A DNA stretch of 64,000 nt from the NCBI RefSeq assembly GCF_000238275.3, contig NZ_AHCF03000002.1:1-64000 (forward strand), written 5' to 3'. This document shows, piece after piece, positions 8,806-17,441 of this stretch. The notes below the pieces were generated by a model. It searched no databases. It had not been told where the DNA came from and was given only the letters and a program-made list of their open reading frames with translations. The position numbers were made by a program, and so were the translations under genes. Source of the stretch: Pseudoalteromonas undina. Its GTDB lineage: Bacteria; Pseudomonadota; Gammaproteobacteria; Enterobacterales; Alteromonadaceae. Within the stretch, counting starts at the first letter, position 1. Every line of letters begins with the position of its first letter.

Positions 8806-9063
8806 GATGTATCCTTGTGAAAACTACTTTTTGAAATGAATAAGTTGCGATGAAGTAGATTAATGAACTTTGTTAATTGAGTTATTAAGGTATAAATCCG
8901 ACAATATTATATTAAGAGCGTATTCGTGGCCTAAAATAAAGAATTAACCTTAGCTAAACCCGAGAATTATTTGCTCAATTAAATTGCTTTTAATTCAAAC
9001 TGAAACTCGCATCTTATACTCATTTGGGTATATGATTAGTATAACTGCAATGATAGCAAATTG
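8806..9063. promoter_or_regulatory. divergent yrfG / nudE promoter region
   Basis: A 258-bp AT-rich spacer between divergent genes. No further gene or stable hairpin is seen. Exact promoter boxes were not assigned. Confidence 0.4.
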
Positions 9064-9642
9064 ATGCCCATGACACAGAAAAAGCACCCAACACCACCAC
9101 AAATTCTCAGTAATAATGTTGTCGCTAAAAGTCGCTTATTTACTGTGGAGTCTTTAGAACTAAAATTTTCAAATGACGAAGAGCGTCAGTATGAACGAAT
9201 TCGCGGCGGTGGCCGTGGAGCCGTTATGATTGTACCTATGACCACTGAAAATGAGTTATTACTGGTTCGTGAGTATTGTGCAGGCACCAATGACTATCAG
9301 TTAGGGTTTCCCAAAGGGCTGATTGACCCAGGTGAAACGCCTGAACAGGCTGCAAACAGAGAGCTCAAAGAAGAAATTGGCTTTGGCGCTGAATACTTTA
9401 AACCGCTTAAAACGGTCACTATGGCACCGAGCTATTTTAACGCAACCATGCATATTTTGTTTGCTAAAAATTTATATCCTGAAACCTTATTAGGCGATGA
9501 GCCTGAGCCCTTAGTGGTGGTGAAATGGCCACTTTCACAGTGGCAGTCGTTATTAGAACAACCTGACTTTACTGAAGCACGTAGTGTTGCGGCTCTGCTA
9601 TTATTAGATAAGTATTTAGCCTCAGGAGACATTAATGAATAA
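9064..9642 (+). CDS. nudE: ADP compounds hydrolase NudE (Nudix)
   Basis: About 192 residues. A TTG (9061), ATG (9064) and ATG (9070) are all possible starts, and the ATG at 9064 is preferred. The Nudix box is complete (GLIDPGETPEQAANRELKEE, then IG). SRLFTVESLELKFSN and MAPSYFNATM match E. coli NudE, which cleaves ADP-ribose, NADH and Ap3A-type dinucleotides. Its last codons overlap the start of cysQ by 8 nt. Confidence 0.9.
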   Translation: MPMTQKKHPTPPQILSNNVVAKSRLFTVESLELKFSNDEERQYERIRGGGRGAVMIVPMTTENELLLVREYCAGTNDYQLGFPKGLIDPGETPEQAANRELKEEIGFGAEYFKPLKTVTMAPSYFNATMHILFAKNLYPETLLGDEPEPLVVVKWPLSQWQSLLEQPDFTEARSVAALLLLDKYLASGDINE

Positions 9643-10432
9643 ACTTCTAGAGCCATGTATTGAGCTTGCGCAAAGTGCAGGGGATGCCATTATGTCTTTG
9701 TATAAAAAAGACGATATTGGTCAGCAAGAAAAATCAGATAATACGCCAGTAACAAAAGCAGATTTAGCTGCAAATGATGTGCTCGTGGCGGGTTTAAATG
9801 CGCTTGCTCCTGACATTCCAATTATGTCAGAAGAAACCCCCATTCCAGCGTTGCAAGATAGACAACACTGGCAACGTTATTGGTTGCTTGACCCAATGGA
9901 TGGCACCGGTGAATTTATACTCGAAAGTGGTGACTTTGCCGTTAATATTGCATTGATAGAAAATAATCACCCAGTGTTGGGGGTTATTCATTGGCCAGCA
10001 AAGGGCGTGACCTATTATGCAACGGCTAAAAATGGGGCATTTAAGCGTGAAGGTGAGCACGATAAACAAATATTTGTAGCACCGCCCGAGAGTTTAACTT
10101 TGGCTGTAAGCCGCCGGCAAAAAATAGAAGCAGTTAGTCAGTATCTAAATGCGCAATTTGCAACGGTGGCTTTAGGTTCGTGTTCACTTAAGGCGTGTAT
10201 TGTTGCTGAGGGTAAAGCAGATTGTTTTTTAAGAATAGGTCCTACAGGTGAATGGGATACGGGTGCATCGCAGGTTATTGTTGAAGAAGCAGGTGGCTGT
10301 ATTACCGACGCTGAATTTAATCCTTTAACGTATAACCAAAGAGAAAGTACAGAAAATCCAGATTTTATTGTTATGGGTCATCCCGACTGGGAGTGGCAAA
10401 AAATGATAAATCCACATCAGCGATTACTGTAA
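9635..10432 (+). CDS. cysQ: 3'(2'),5'-bisphosphate nucleotidase CysQ
   Basis: 265 residues of the inositol monophosphatase superfamily. The metal-binding motifs are present: SEETP near 67, DPMDGTGEF near 87, and GEWDTGAS near 208. CysQ removes the 3' phosphate from PAP, the by-product of the PAPS reductase reaction carried out by CysH (42098-42838). Translationally coupled to nudE by an 8-nt overlap. Confidence 0.92.
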   Translation: MNKLLEPCIELAQSAGDAIMSLYKKDDIGQQEKSDNTPVTKADLAANDVLVAGLNALAPDIPIMSEETPIPALQDRQHWQRYWLLDPMDGTGEFILESGDFAVNIALIENNHPVLGVIHWPAKGVTYYATAKNGAFKREGEHDKQIFVAPPESLTLAVSRRQKIEAVSQYLNAQFATVALGSCSLKACIVAEGKADCFLRIGPTGEWDTGASQVIVEEAGGCITDAEFNPLTYNQRESTENPDFIVMGHPDWEWQKMINPHQRLL

Positions 10433-10485
10433 CATCACTGTTTGATGGGTTTTTGTTCACTTAAACGTTTTTAATTAGTAAAACC

Positions 10486-10520
10486 TTGCATTATAGGTTT
10501 ATTCCTATATTATAGCGCTC
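10486..10520 (+). promoter_or_regulatory. promoter of the tRNA-fMet cluster
   Basis: TTGCAT (10486-10491), a 16-bp spacer, then TATTAT (10508-10513), followed by a GC-rich discriminator GCGCTC (10515-10520). GC-rich discriminators are typical of stringently controlled stable-RNA promoters. The first tRNA starts about 55 bp downstream. Confidence 0.6.
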
Positions 10521-10572
10521 TCTTCGAAACAGGCTTGTGAATAACACAATACTGTTACTAAGAAATTACAGG

Positions 10573-10649
<77 letters not shown>

Positions 10650-10728
10650 TTTTTATTGAAATTTGGTTTTTGTAAAACTCTAACTTAAGAGCATAAATTA
10701 AGTAGTCGATAGACTTTAAATATACAGG

Positions 10729-10805
<77 letters not shown>

Positions 10806-10872
10806 ATTTTCTTTAGAGGATTGGAAGCCAAGTTGTAATGTAAGCAACTATAAATAAATCTGCAATTTCAGG

Positions 10873-10940
<68 letters not shown>

Positions 10941-10949
<9 letters not shown>

Positions 10950-11081
10950 CTGAAATAAACAGTTATAGTAAAGCAACACGCCTAAAGCGTGTTTTTTTAT
11001 GCCTAAAATTCAGTGAAATGGATAGCTCGTCGGTCTCAGCTCTCCATTAGCCAGCAAAGGTCGTCTATTAAATTCCGGCTC
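10941..11081 (+). repeat. tRNA-tail tandem repeat, unit 1 (141 bp)
   Basis: Starts at CCGCAACCA, the 3' end of tRNA copy 3. It contains an intrinsic terminator (10975-10999), an outer inverted repeat CACTGAA/TTCAGTG around it, and then a degraded tRNA-fMet body from about 11014 (TAGCTCGTCGG..., AAAGGTCGTC, ATTCCGGCTC). The anticodon arm is replaced and the T loop altered (GTCTATTAAATTC), so it is not a working tRNA. Confidence 0.9.
10975..10999 (+). terminator. intrinsic terminator in repeat unit 1
   Basis: ACACGC/GCGTGT stem with a CTAAA loop and a T7 run. It is the first stop signal for the tRNA-fMet transcript. Confidence 0.85.
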
Positions 11082-11090
11082 CCGCAACCA
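11014..11090 (+). pseudogene. degraded tRNA-fMet, copy A
   Basis: It begins 141 bp after the start of tRNA copy 3 and ends with CTCCCGCAACCA. The D-arm core TAGCTCGTCGG and the acceptor 3' half are kept. The 5' acceptor strand is lost, the anticodon arm is rewritten and the T arm is broken. The body is identical to copy C at about 11296-11372. Confidence 0.75.
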
Positions 11091-11222
11091 CTGAAATAAA
11101 CAGCTATATTAAAGCAACACGCCTAAAGCGTGTTTTTTTATGCCTGAAATTCAGTGAAGTAAATAGCTCGTCGGTCTCAGCTCTTCATTAGCCAGCAAAG
11201 GTTGTCGGTTCAAATCCGGCTC
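11082..11222 (+). repeat. tRNA-tail tandem repeat, unit 2 (141 bp)
   Basis: Same layout as unit 1. The tRNA-like body at about 11155-11231 keeps an intact T arm (TTGTCGGTTCAAATCCGGC) and the full CCCGCAACCA end, unlike units 1 and 3. Its terminator is at 11116-11139. Confidence 0.9.
11116..11139 (+). terminator. intrinsic terminator in repeat unit 2
   Basis: AACACGC/GCGTGTT stem with a CTAAA loop and a T run. Confidence 0.85.
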
Positions 11223-11231
11223 CCGCAACCA
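11155..11231 (+). pseudogene. degraded tRNA-fMet, copy B
   Basis: Keeps TAGCTCGTCGG and a normal T arm plus CCA, but has no 5' acceptor strand and a rewritten anticodon arm. It is the least decayed of the three copies in its 3' half. Confidence 0.75.
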
Positions 11232-11363
11232 CTGAAATAAATTGTAAGAATGAATCGACACTCTATACGAGTGTTTTTTTATGCCTAAAATTCAGTGAAA
11301 TGGATAGCTCGTCGGTCTCAGCTCTCCATTAGCCAGCAAAGGTCGTCTATTAAATTCCGGCTC
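11223..11363 (+). repeat. tRNA-tail tandem repeat, unit 3 (141 bp)
   Basis: Same layout as unit 1. The sequence around the terminator has diverged, yet the hairpin is kept by paired changes (CACTC/GAGTG in place of CACGC/GCGTG). The tRNA-like body is identical to that of unit 1. Confidence 0.9.
11257..11280 (+). terminator. intrinsic terminator in repeat unit 3 (co-varied stem)
   Basis: ACACTC/GAGTGT stem with a TATAC loop and T7. Both arms differ from the other units at the matching base pair. Confidence 0.8.
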
Positions 11364-11372
11364 CCGCAACCA
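11296..11372 (+). pseudogene. degraded tRNA-fMet, copy C
   Basis: Identical in its body to copy A. It ends in CTCCCGCAACCA and runs into the partial fourth repeat. Confidence 0.75.
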
Positions 11373-11435
11373 CTGAAATAAACAGCTATATTAAAGCAAC
11401 ACGCCTAAAGCGTGTTTTTTTATGCCTAAAATTCA
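11364..11435 (+). repeat. partial fourth tRNA-tail repeat with terminator
   Basis: The first 72 bp of the 141-bp unit: tRNA 3' end, spacer, ACACGC/GCGTGT terminator (about 11398-11421) and CCTAAAATTCA. The similarity then stops. The spacer is the same as that of unit 2. Confidence 0.85.
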
Positions 11436-11563
11436 TATTCCCTCACGCTATTTTTAACACGTATACCTGCTGTTCTTTTCTAATTCTACTTTTTGAAAGT
11501 GTTATTGCTGAATATTTAGTATGCTATGCACTAAACTCTTTAAAACTTTTTGTAATCAAAATT

Positions 11564-12178
11564 ATGACTGAACTTTATCACTGGTTTGATTTAATAGGTG
11601 TGGCGGTATTTGCTATCTCAGGCACCTTGGTAGCCTATGAAAAGAAAATGGATGGCTTTGGTGTAGTTGTACTTGCAACTGTTACGGCTATTGGCGGCGG
11701 TACCGTTCGCGATGTGATACTCGACCAGCCCGTATTTTGGTTACACGACCAAAGCTACTTCTACGCTATTTTGGTGGCGGTTCTGGTTACTACACGACTG
11801 ATCAATAAGCAAAAATCCATTCCATACTATGTATTGCAAACCGCTGACGCGTTTGGCTTAGCCTTTTTTGCGGTCATGGGAGCGCAAAAAGCGCAATTGG
11901 CTGGTATGCCAGATATGACGGTTGTGATTATGGCTGTAATAACCCCCTGTTTTGGTGGGCTTATTCGCGACGTGCTTGCCCGCGATATTCCAATGCTGCT
12001 TAAAGGTGAGCTGTATGCTATTACCTGTATTGCTGGTGGCATTGTCTATACATTAAGTATCAACCTATCGTTAACGGTGGAAGTGGCAATGATTCTGAGT
12101 ATGCTAATGACCTTATTGCTACGCTTTTCGGCGATTAAATGGAAGATTATATTACATGTTTTTAAATATCCTGACTAA
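11564..12178 (+). CDS. TRIC-type cation channel family (YicG/YadS-like, UPF0126)
   Basis: A 204-residue membrane protein with about seven hydrophobic helices in two repeats of the TRIC fold. Each repeat carries the family glycine motif: GGGTVRDVIL near residue 46 and FGGLIRDVLARD near 129. Prokaryotic TRIC homologues form trimeric monovalent cation channels, though their role in bacteria is uncertain. It follows the repeat array, which probably insulates it from the tRNA promoter. Confidence 0.85.
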   Translation: MTELYHWFDLIGVAVFAISGTLVAYEKKMDGFGVVVLATVTAIGGGTVRDVILDQPVFWLHDQSYFYAILVAVLVTTRLINKQKSIPYYVLQTADAFGLAFFAVMGAQKAQLAGMPDMTVVIMAVITPCFGGLIRDVLARDIPMLLKGELYAITCIAGGIVYTLSINLSLTVEVAMILSMLMTLLLRFSAIKWKIILHVFKYPD

Positions 12179-12200
12179 ACTGGGTTAATACAGCTGTTAA

Positions 12201-12470
12201 CTAGGGCCTGTTGACCTTTGCGGATTAAAGTTTGTTCAAACTAGGGGCGATTTAATCGCGGCGCGAGGTTTGTAACCTAGTGGACTAAGTGAAAACCGAG
12301 CAACAAAGAGTAAATCGCCCCTAGGCAGAACCCTTCGGGCAGCGCCTGTTTGGCATTAATGCTGTGTTATCGCCTATTTATGGGGAGTAACCACACGACA
12401 TAGGCTCTGCCTTGCCTAAATACCAAACAGACTGCTGCAAATTTAACCTTGAAAGGTCAGCAGACCCTAG
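12201..12470. mobile_element. MITE-like 270-bp palindromic element
   Basis: The ends are inverted: CTAGGGCCTGTTGACCTTTG at 12201-12220 pairs with GAAAGGTCAGCAGACCCTAG at 12451-12470 (17 of 20 positions). Inside are a perfect 14-bp inverted repeat (CTAGGGGCGATTTA near 12241 and TAAATCGCCCCTAG near 12311) and CTGTTTGG/CCAAACAG. It has no ORF of its own. This suggests a non-autonomous transposable or strongly structured intergenic element. A single matching end lies at 18532-18551. Confidence 0.7.
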
Positions 12471-12478
12471 GATAAGGA

Positions 12479-13990
12479 ATGTCGTTAGCCCGTATATTTT
12501 CTCGCGCGCAGGTGGGGATAAACGCCCCCGAGGTGATGGTTGAAGTACATTTAGGGAATGGTTTACCCGCCTTTCATATCGTCGGCTTACCCGAAGCATC
12601 GGTTAAAGAGGCCAAGGATAGAGTGCGTAGTGCTCTTGAAAACTCGCAATTTGGATTTCCCGATCAACGTATTACCGTTAATTTAGCGCCTGCCGATCTT
12701 CCTAAAGATGGTGGGCGATTTGACCTTGCGATTGCGGTAGGTATTTTGGTCGCATCGGGGCAAATAGTCTGCCCTGATATTCATAAGTATGAATTTTACG
12801 GTGAGCTTGCACTTAATGGTGAAATACGTGCTGTAAATGCCATTTTGCCTTCAGTGCTTGGTGCCAAAGAGCAAAATCGTTGCTGTTTTTTGCCTCTTGA
12901 AAATGACAGTTTGGCCAGCCTTGTCAGTGGTGTAAAGCGAAAAGCCGTCAGTTCTATACAAGAGGTGTGGGGAGACTTACTCAATCAACAACCTTTACCA
13001 CTCAATATTGCCTACCCTGATTGCACCCAAGCGCCAGATTTTTTACTCGATTTAAGCGATGTAAAGGGCCAGCCTGGTGCAAAGCGTGTATTAGAAATTG
13101 CCGCTGCTGGTGGGCATAACTTATTGTTTTTAGGTCCACCAGGAACCGGAAAATCAATGCTTGCACAACGAATGGCCACCATAATGCCAACCATGTCTGA
13201 TGATGAAGCCATTGATACTGCTGCTTTATATTCAATTATTGGCCACTCAATTGATTTAACCAATTGGCGTCAGCGACCGTTTCGTAACCCGCACCACACT
13301 TGTTCTGCAGTAGCGCTGGTGGGTGGCTCGTCTAACCCTAAACCCGGTGAAATATCGTTAGCGCATAATGGTGTGTTGTTTTTAGATGAGCTCCCTGAAT
13401 TTGAGCGTAAAGTGCTAGACTCGCTACGCGAGCCAATGGAAACCGGAACAGTGACGATTTCGCGCGCGGCCAGACAAATGGAATTTCCAGCGCAGTTTCA
13501 GCTTATTGCAGCACTTAATCCCAGTCCGACAGGGTGTCATCATGATAAACGGGCGACACCCGATCAGGTGATGCGCTATTTATCGCGAGTATCGGGGCCG
13601 TTTATTGACAGAATTGATTTGCAAATTGAACTACCAAGGTTGAGCAGCGTGGAGCTACAAGGTACAACTACAGAAGAAACCAGTGCTGAGGTGAGGGCAC
13701 GAGTAGAAGCAGCTTATGCAGTTCAGCTTAAACGCCAAGGTAAAGTAAATGCGCGGTTAAATAACAAAGAGATGAACTTGCACTGTGAGTTACCACCTGC
13801 AGAGCTGCAGTTTTTAGCCAGAGCCAGTGAAAAGCTGGCGCTATCGCCGCGCTCTTATCATAGAGTAATCAAAGTGGCGCGAACTATTAGTGATTTAAAA
13901 GGTGCGCCACAAATCAGTTTAAATGAGCTTAAAGAAGCGCTTAATTATCGGGCATTTGAGCGTTTATTATCGCAGTTAACCCAACACTAA
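12479..13990 (+). CDS. comM: Mg-chelatase-type AAA+ ATPase ComM (YifB)
   Basis: 503 residues, the family length. It opens MSLARIFSRAQVGINAPEVMVEVHL, as in YifB/ComM, so this start is kept although AAGGA directly abuts the ATG. There is a Lon-like N-terminal domain, a Walker A GPPGTGKSML near 220, Walker B VLFLDELPEF near 303, and a C-terminal Mg-chelatase domain. ComM is a hexameric branch-migration helicase that extends integration of DNA taken up by natural transformation. The MITE-like element ends 8 bp before the start and so forms its leader. Confidence 0.92.
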   Translation: MSLARIFSRAQVGINAPEVMVEVHLGNGLPAFHIVGLPEASVKEAKDRVRSALENSQFGFPDQRITVNLAPADLPKDGGRFDLAIAVGILVASGQIVCPDIHKYEFYGELALNGEIRAVNAILPSVLGAKEQNRCCFLPLENDSLASLVSGVKRKAVSSIQEVWGDLLNQQPLPLNIAYPDCTQAPDFLLDLSDVKGQPGAKRVLEIAAAGGHNLLFLGPPGTGKSMLAQRMATIMPTMSDDEAIDTAALYSIIGHSIDLTNWRQRPFRNPHHTCSAVALVGGSSNPKPGEISLAHNGVLFLDELPEFERKVLDSLREPMETGTVTISRAARQMEFPAQFQLIAALNPSPTGCHHDKRATPDQVMRYLSRVSGPFIDRIDLQIELPRLSSVELQGTTTEETSAEVRARVEAAYAVQLKRQGKVNARLNNKEMNLHCELPPAELQFLARASEKLALSPRSYHRVIKVARTISDLKGAPQISLNELKEALNYRAFERLLSQLTQH

Positions 13991-13994
13991 GGCT

Positions 13995-14699
13995 TTAAAT
14001 TGAAAGCATATAGCCTTTACCGCGAACAGTGACAATACGTTTTTGATCTTTCTCATCGTTCAGCTTTTTACGTAAACGACCCACTAACACGTCTACTGTG
14101 CGATCGTTGGGGCTCCAATCGGGCTGGCCAATTTCTTCTGATATTTTTTCACGGGAAGTCGCTTTACCAGCATTACCAATCAAACAAATAAGCACTTTGT
14201 GTTCTGCTTCAGTCAGTCGTGATTCAATCCCACTGGCTGTAATAAGGGTGCGATTATCTGGATGAAGCTTAAAATCGGCGTATTCAATAAACTCTTCACT
14301 GTCATCGTCGCTGTGATTATTGGCAACTCGTTTGTATAGGGCGCGCATTCTTAGCTCAAGCTCAAGTAAATCTACCGGCTTGCAAATATAGTCATCGGCA
14401 CCTTGAGCAAGGCCTGCAATTCGATCGGCTTGTGAGTCACGACTCGATAATAAGATAACGCCAATATCGGTGAGCGTATTTAGCTCTTTGGCAAGTTGTA
14501 AACCGTCGCGTTTTGGTAGCACAATATCAATTATTGCCAAGGAAATAGTATTGCGCTGACTTACGCGGCTTTTAACAACATTTAACGCATCGGCCCCGGT
14601 GGGGTCAACGTCAATAGAAAACTCGGTATTTATAAAATGATTTTGGATGCGCTTTACGAGTAGTTCGTCATCTTCAACCAATAAAACATTAATTGCCAT
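13995..14699 (-). CDS. OmpR-family response regulator (orphan)
   Basis: 234 residues. The receiver domain (1-120) has the acidic pocket LLVEDDE and a phospho-acceptor Asp near 53 (IIDIVLPKRDG). The winged-helix DNA-binding domain (about 138-232) ends in VRGKGYMLSI. No histidine kinase gene adjoins it, so its partner lies elsewhere. It is convergent with comM, with a gap of only 4 bp. Confidence 0.88.
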   Translation of the reverse strand: MAINVLLVEDDELLVKRIQNHFINTEFSIDVDPTGADALNVVKSRVSQRNTISLAIIDIVLPKRDGLQLAKELNTLTDIGVILLSSRDSQADRIAGLAQGADDYICKPVDLLELELRMRALYKRVANNHSDDDSEEFIEYADFKLHPDNRTLITASGIESRLTEAEHKVLICLIGNAGKATSREKISEEIGQPDWSPNDRTVDVLVGRLRKKLNDEKDQKRIVTVRGKGYMLSI

Positions 14700-14864
14700 A
14701 GTCTGTTATTTTTTTAGTTTCAGCTTTACATATTAGCATCATTGATGGCCTGTATAACACAGAGATCGTTGTTTTTCGGTAACATTATATTACGAATTGG
14801 TCTAATAACATTACTTTTGTAATGCGCACTTTTCACTTGAGCGACAAAGTGCGCATTATGGTTA

Positions 14865-17357
14865 CTAATCTTTATACATTGAATCCCACCATTGTGGTTC
14901 ATTTTTTAAGTTTTTGTCAAAGTAAGCCAACATGGTGTTCCACCAATTAAATCGCTTATCGCGCGCAAATATTTGGTGATCCGCTCCTTTGTACTCTATC
15001 ATTTCAACGTCTTTATTAAGCAGTTTTAGTGCGGTATACATAGTTAAGCTTTCGCCCACAGGCACATTGGTATCACTGTCACCATGAATAAGCAGTAATG
15101 GTGTGGTTACTTTATCAGCATGGAATACAGGGCTATGCTGGCTGTAAAGTTGAGGACTATTCCACGGAAAGCTATTTTTTGAGGCTTCGCCTGAGTATAA
15201 ATAACCCCACCATCCTTCACCCCAGTATGACGTTAAGTTTGAAATACCGGCATGCGCAATAGATGCGCTAAACATATCGGTTTTGGTGGCAAGCAGCATA
15301 GTCATAAAGCCACCATAAGATGCACCAAGATTACCTACTTTACTACTGTCTACAAAATCATATTTAGCTAAAAATGCCTCTGTGCCTTGCATAATGTCAT
15401 CGGCGGTATAGTCGCCCCAAGCATTTACATGTTGTGCTGAAAAAGTTTGCCCAAAACCCGTTGCGCCGGTTGGTTGTACAACATAAACCACATACCCGTT
15501 TGCTGCCCATAAGTTAAAAGGGTAGCGGCCCGTAAACCCGCGTGTTACTGGTGAGGTGCCACCATAATAATAAACAAGAGCAGGGTACTTCTTGGCTTTA
15601 TCAAAATTGCTTGGCAGATAAACACGGCCAGAGATTTCTACGCCACGCTTATTGGTAAAGTTAAATTCTTCAAGCGCAGGAATAGTCGTATTGGCATATG
15701 CAATCTGGTTTGAGTCCCAAATGATCTCTACCTTGTTTTTACTTACGTCTAAGCGCTTGAGTTGTTGAGCGCTCGACGCATTGCTGCCACTAATTAATAA
15801 CTGGGCATTGCGTGTATTTGAAAAGCTAAATTGCTGCACAATATCAAAGCCTGTATTTAACTTTTTAAAGCGCTGTTTACTCAGGTCAAATAAATACAGT
15901 GGTTGGGTATCTTTTTCTGTCACTTTGATTAGCGCATCACCATTGCTTAGTACTTCTAATGTGCCAATTGCGGGGTCAAACTGTTTGCTTAACGCCGTTA
16001 CTTTTTTGGCATTATCAGTTAGTAAGTACAGCTGGCCATCGTAATTATTAGCCAGCATGTTCTTTGGTAATGTTCTGCCTGCACCATTCTTAAAATCAGG
16101 GCCTGCAACAACATAAATATTGTTTGCGGCATATTTAGCTTGATTAAAGGTTTTAAACTTACCTAATGATTTTATGCTGTTGGATTTTAATGTAAGTTCA
16201 ACCAACTCAGTCTCTGGGTGAGTTGAGGCTTGCATCGCCATTACTGGACGGCTTATTAATAGTTTTCCACGGTTGCTGTTAGCATCTTCAAGTTGATGGC
16301 TCAATACGCCTTCAGTTAGGGCTTTGGTTAAACCACTGTTGGTATCGAGTAAATATAATTGGCTAACCGTACGGGCATATGACCAACGATCTTGAAGACC
16401 TTTATGGTGCTTGGTTAGGCTGTTATTTTCTTCTAGCGATTTTGACCAACTAAATATAATACTGCTGTCGTTATAAAAGTTGAAATTACTTGCGCCTTCA
16501 AGGCCAGAGGCTAAGGTTTTAATTGTTAAGTTTTTACGGTTTAGTTGCTTTAATTCACCGTTTAGTAAATAAACTAAAAATTGGTTATTAGGGCTCCAAA
16601 TGAACTGACTTGGCTGGGCTGCTTCAAATCGGTATACCGTTTGGTTATTAGTATTTTTAAGCTCGGTTGTGGTAATGGCGTCGTTGCCGGTTTTGTCACT
16701 ATAGTGCTTGGTTGTACTTAAGTAATGTTTGGCATCAGGCGACAAAGAGAGGGCACTAATAGTTGGGGCGTCAAACAATTGCTTAGCCGATAAGCGCTTG
16801 GTTTTATTTGTCGTTAGGGTCACGACGTCAGTTTCTGCTTTTGGCACAAACTCTAAGCTAACATCATTCCAATTAGCAACCTGTTGAGCGATGACGACCA
16901 CGGTATGTGAGCCGTTATTTAAAGCAAGCTGATAGCGTTGGTTTTCACCAGTTTGCTTCTCACCATTGATAAAAACCTGGCCTTGCTCTATTCCTTTAAT
17001 GTTTAAGGAGCCTTGAGTAAATCGGTTAGTTTCCAAATTAAATTTAAGTGCTTGTAAACCGCCTAAAGTAAGCGCGTTAATTTTATCAAGTGGTTGCCAC
17101 TTGTGTTTTTTACCAAATACAACAAAGCTTTCTGTATTTAATTTAAGTTGTGCAATTAGATTATTTATAATCACATCGCTATGGGGTGTGTGAAATGGCT
17201 TAGCTTGCATATCTTCTGCAAGAGGACCAATAAATTGGATTTTTGATTGATCGAGTGGGGCGGCTAAGGTCGTTAAACTCAGACTACTTAATGTTAGTAG
17301 GGTTGCTAAGTAAGTAAAACGTTTTGCGTAACGATGCCAAGGTGCGCTTAAATTCAT
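14865..17357 (-). CDS. secreted S9-family prolyl oligopeptidase-like peptidase
   Basis: 830 residues from the ATG at 17357. The longer frame to 17399 puts 14 residues before a normal signal peptide (MNLSAPWHRYAKRFTYLATLL...TLAAP), so 17357 is preferred. An N-terminal beta-propeller-like half (to about 560) precedes an alpha/beta-hydrolase domain with the nucleophile GASYGGF near residue 670, an Asp in HGDSDTNVPV and a His in GADHQIF. It probably degrades peptides in the periplasm or outside the cell, as in the DPP-IV/acylaminoacyl peptidase group. Confidence 0.88.
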   Translation of the reverse strand: MNLSAPWHRYAKRFTYLATLLTLSSLSLTTLAAPLDQSKIQFIGPLAEDMQAKPFHTPHSDVIINNLIAQLKLNTESFVVFGKKHKWQPLDKINALTLGGLQALKFNLETNRFTQGSLNIKGIEQGQVFINGEKQTGENQRYQLALNNGSHTVVVIAQQVANWNDVSLEFVPKAETDVVTLTTNKTKRLSAKQLFDAPTISALSLSPDAKHYLSTTKHYSDKTGNDAITTTELKNTNNQTVYRFEAAQPSQFIWSPNNQFLVYLLNGELKQLNRKNLTIKTLASGLEGASNFNFYNDSSIIFSWSKSLEENNSLTKHHKGLQDRWSYARTVSQLYLLDTNSGLTKALTEGVLSHQLEDANSNRGKLLISRPVMAMQASTHPETELVELTLKSNSIKSLGKFKTFNQAKYAANNIYVVAGPDFKNGAGRTLPKNMLANNYDGQLYLLTDNAKKVTALSKQFDPAIGTLEVLSNGDALIKVTEKDTQPLYLFDLSKQRFKKLNTGFDIVQQFSFSNTRNAQLLISGSNASSAQQLKRLDVSKNKVEIIWDSNQIAYANTTIPALEEFNFTNKRGVEISGRVYLPSNFDKAKKYPALVYYYGGTSPVTRGFTGRYPFNLWAANGYVVYVVQPTGATGFGQTFSAQHVNAWGDYTADDIMQGTEAFLAKYDFVDSSKVGNLGASYGGFMTMLLATKTDMFSASIAHAGISNLTSYWGEGWWGYLYSGEASKNSFPWNSPQLYSQHSPVFHADKVTTPLLLIHGDSDTNVPVGESLTMYTALKLLNKDVEMIEYKGADHQIFARDKRFNWWNTMLAYFDKNLKNEPQWWDSMYKD

Positions 17358-17441
17358 TGTTATGCCTATTATTATTGGGTATTTGGCCAAATATAGCATG
17401 TATTGTTATGATGCTCATATATCCAATATAGAGGAAAAAAA

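Noticed and set aside
11014..11372. Additional functional tRNAs
   Set aside because: The 5' acceptor strand is missing and the anticodon arm is replaced. A GCT/AGC stem around CTCCATT gives only three pairs, which is not a credible anticodon arm.
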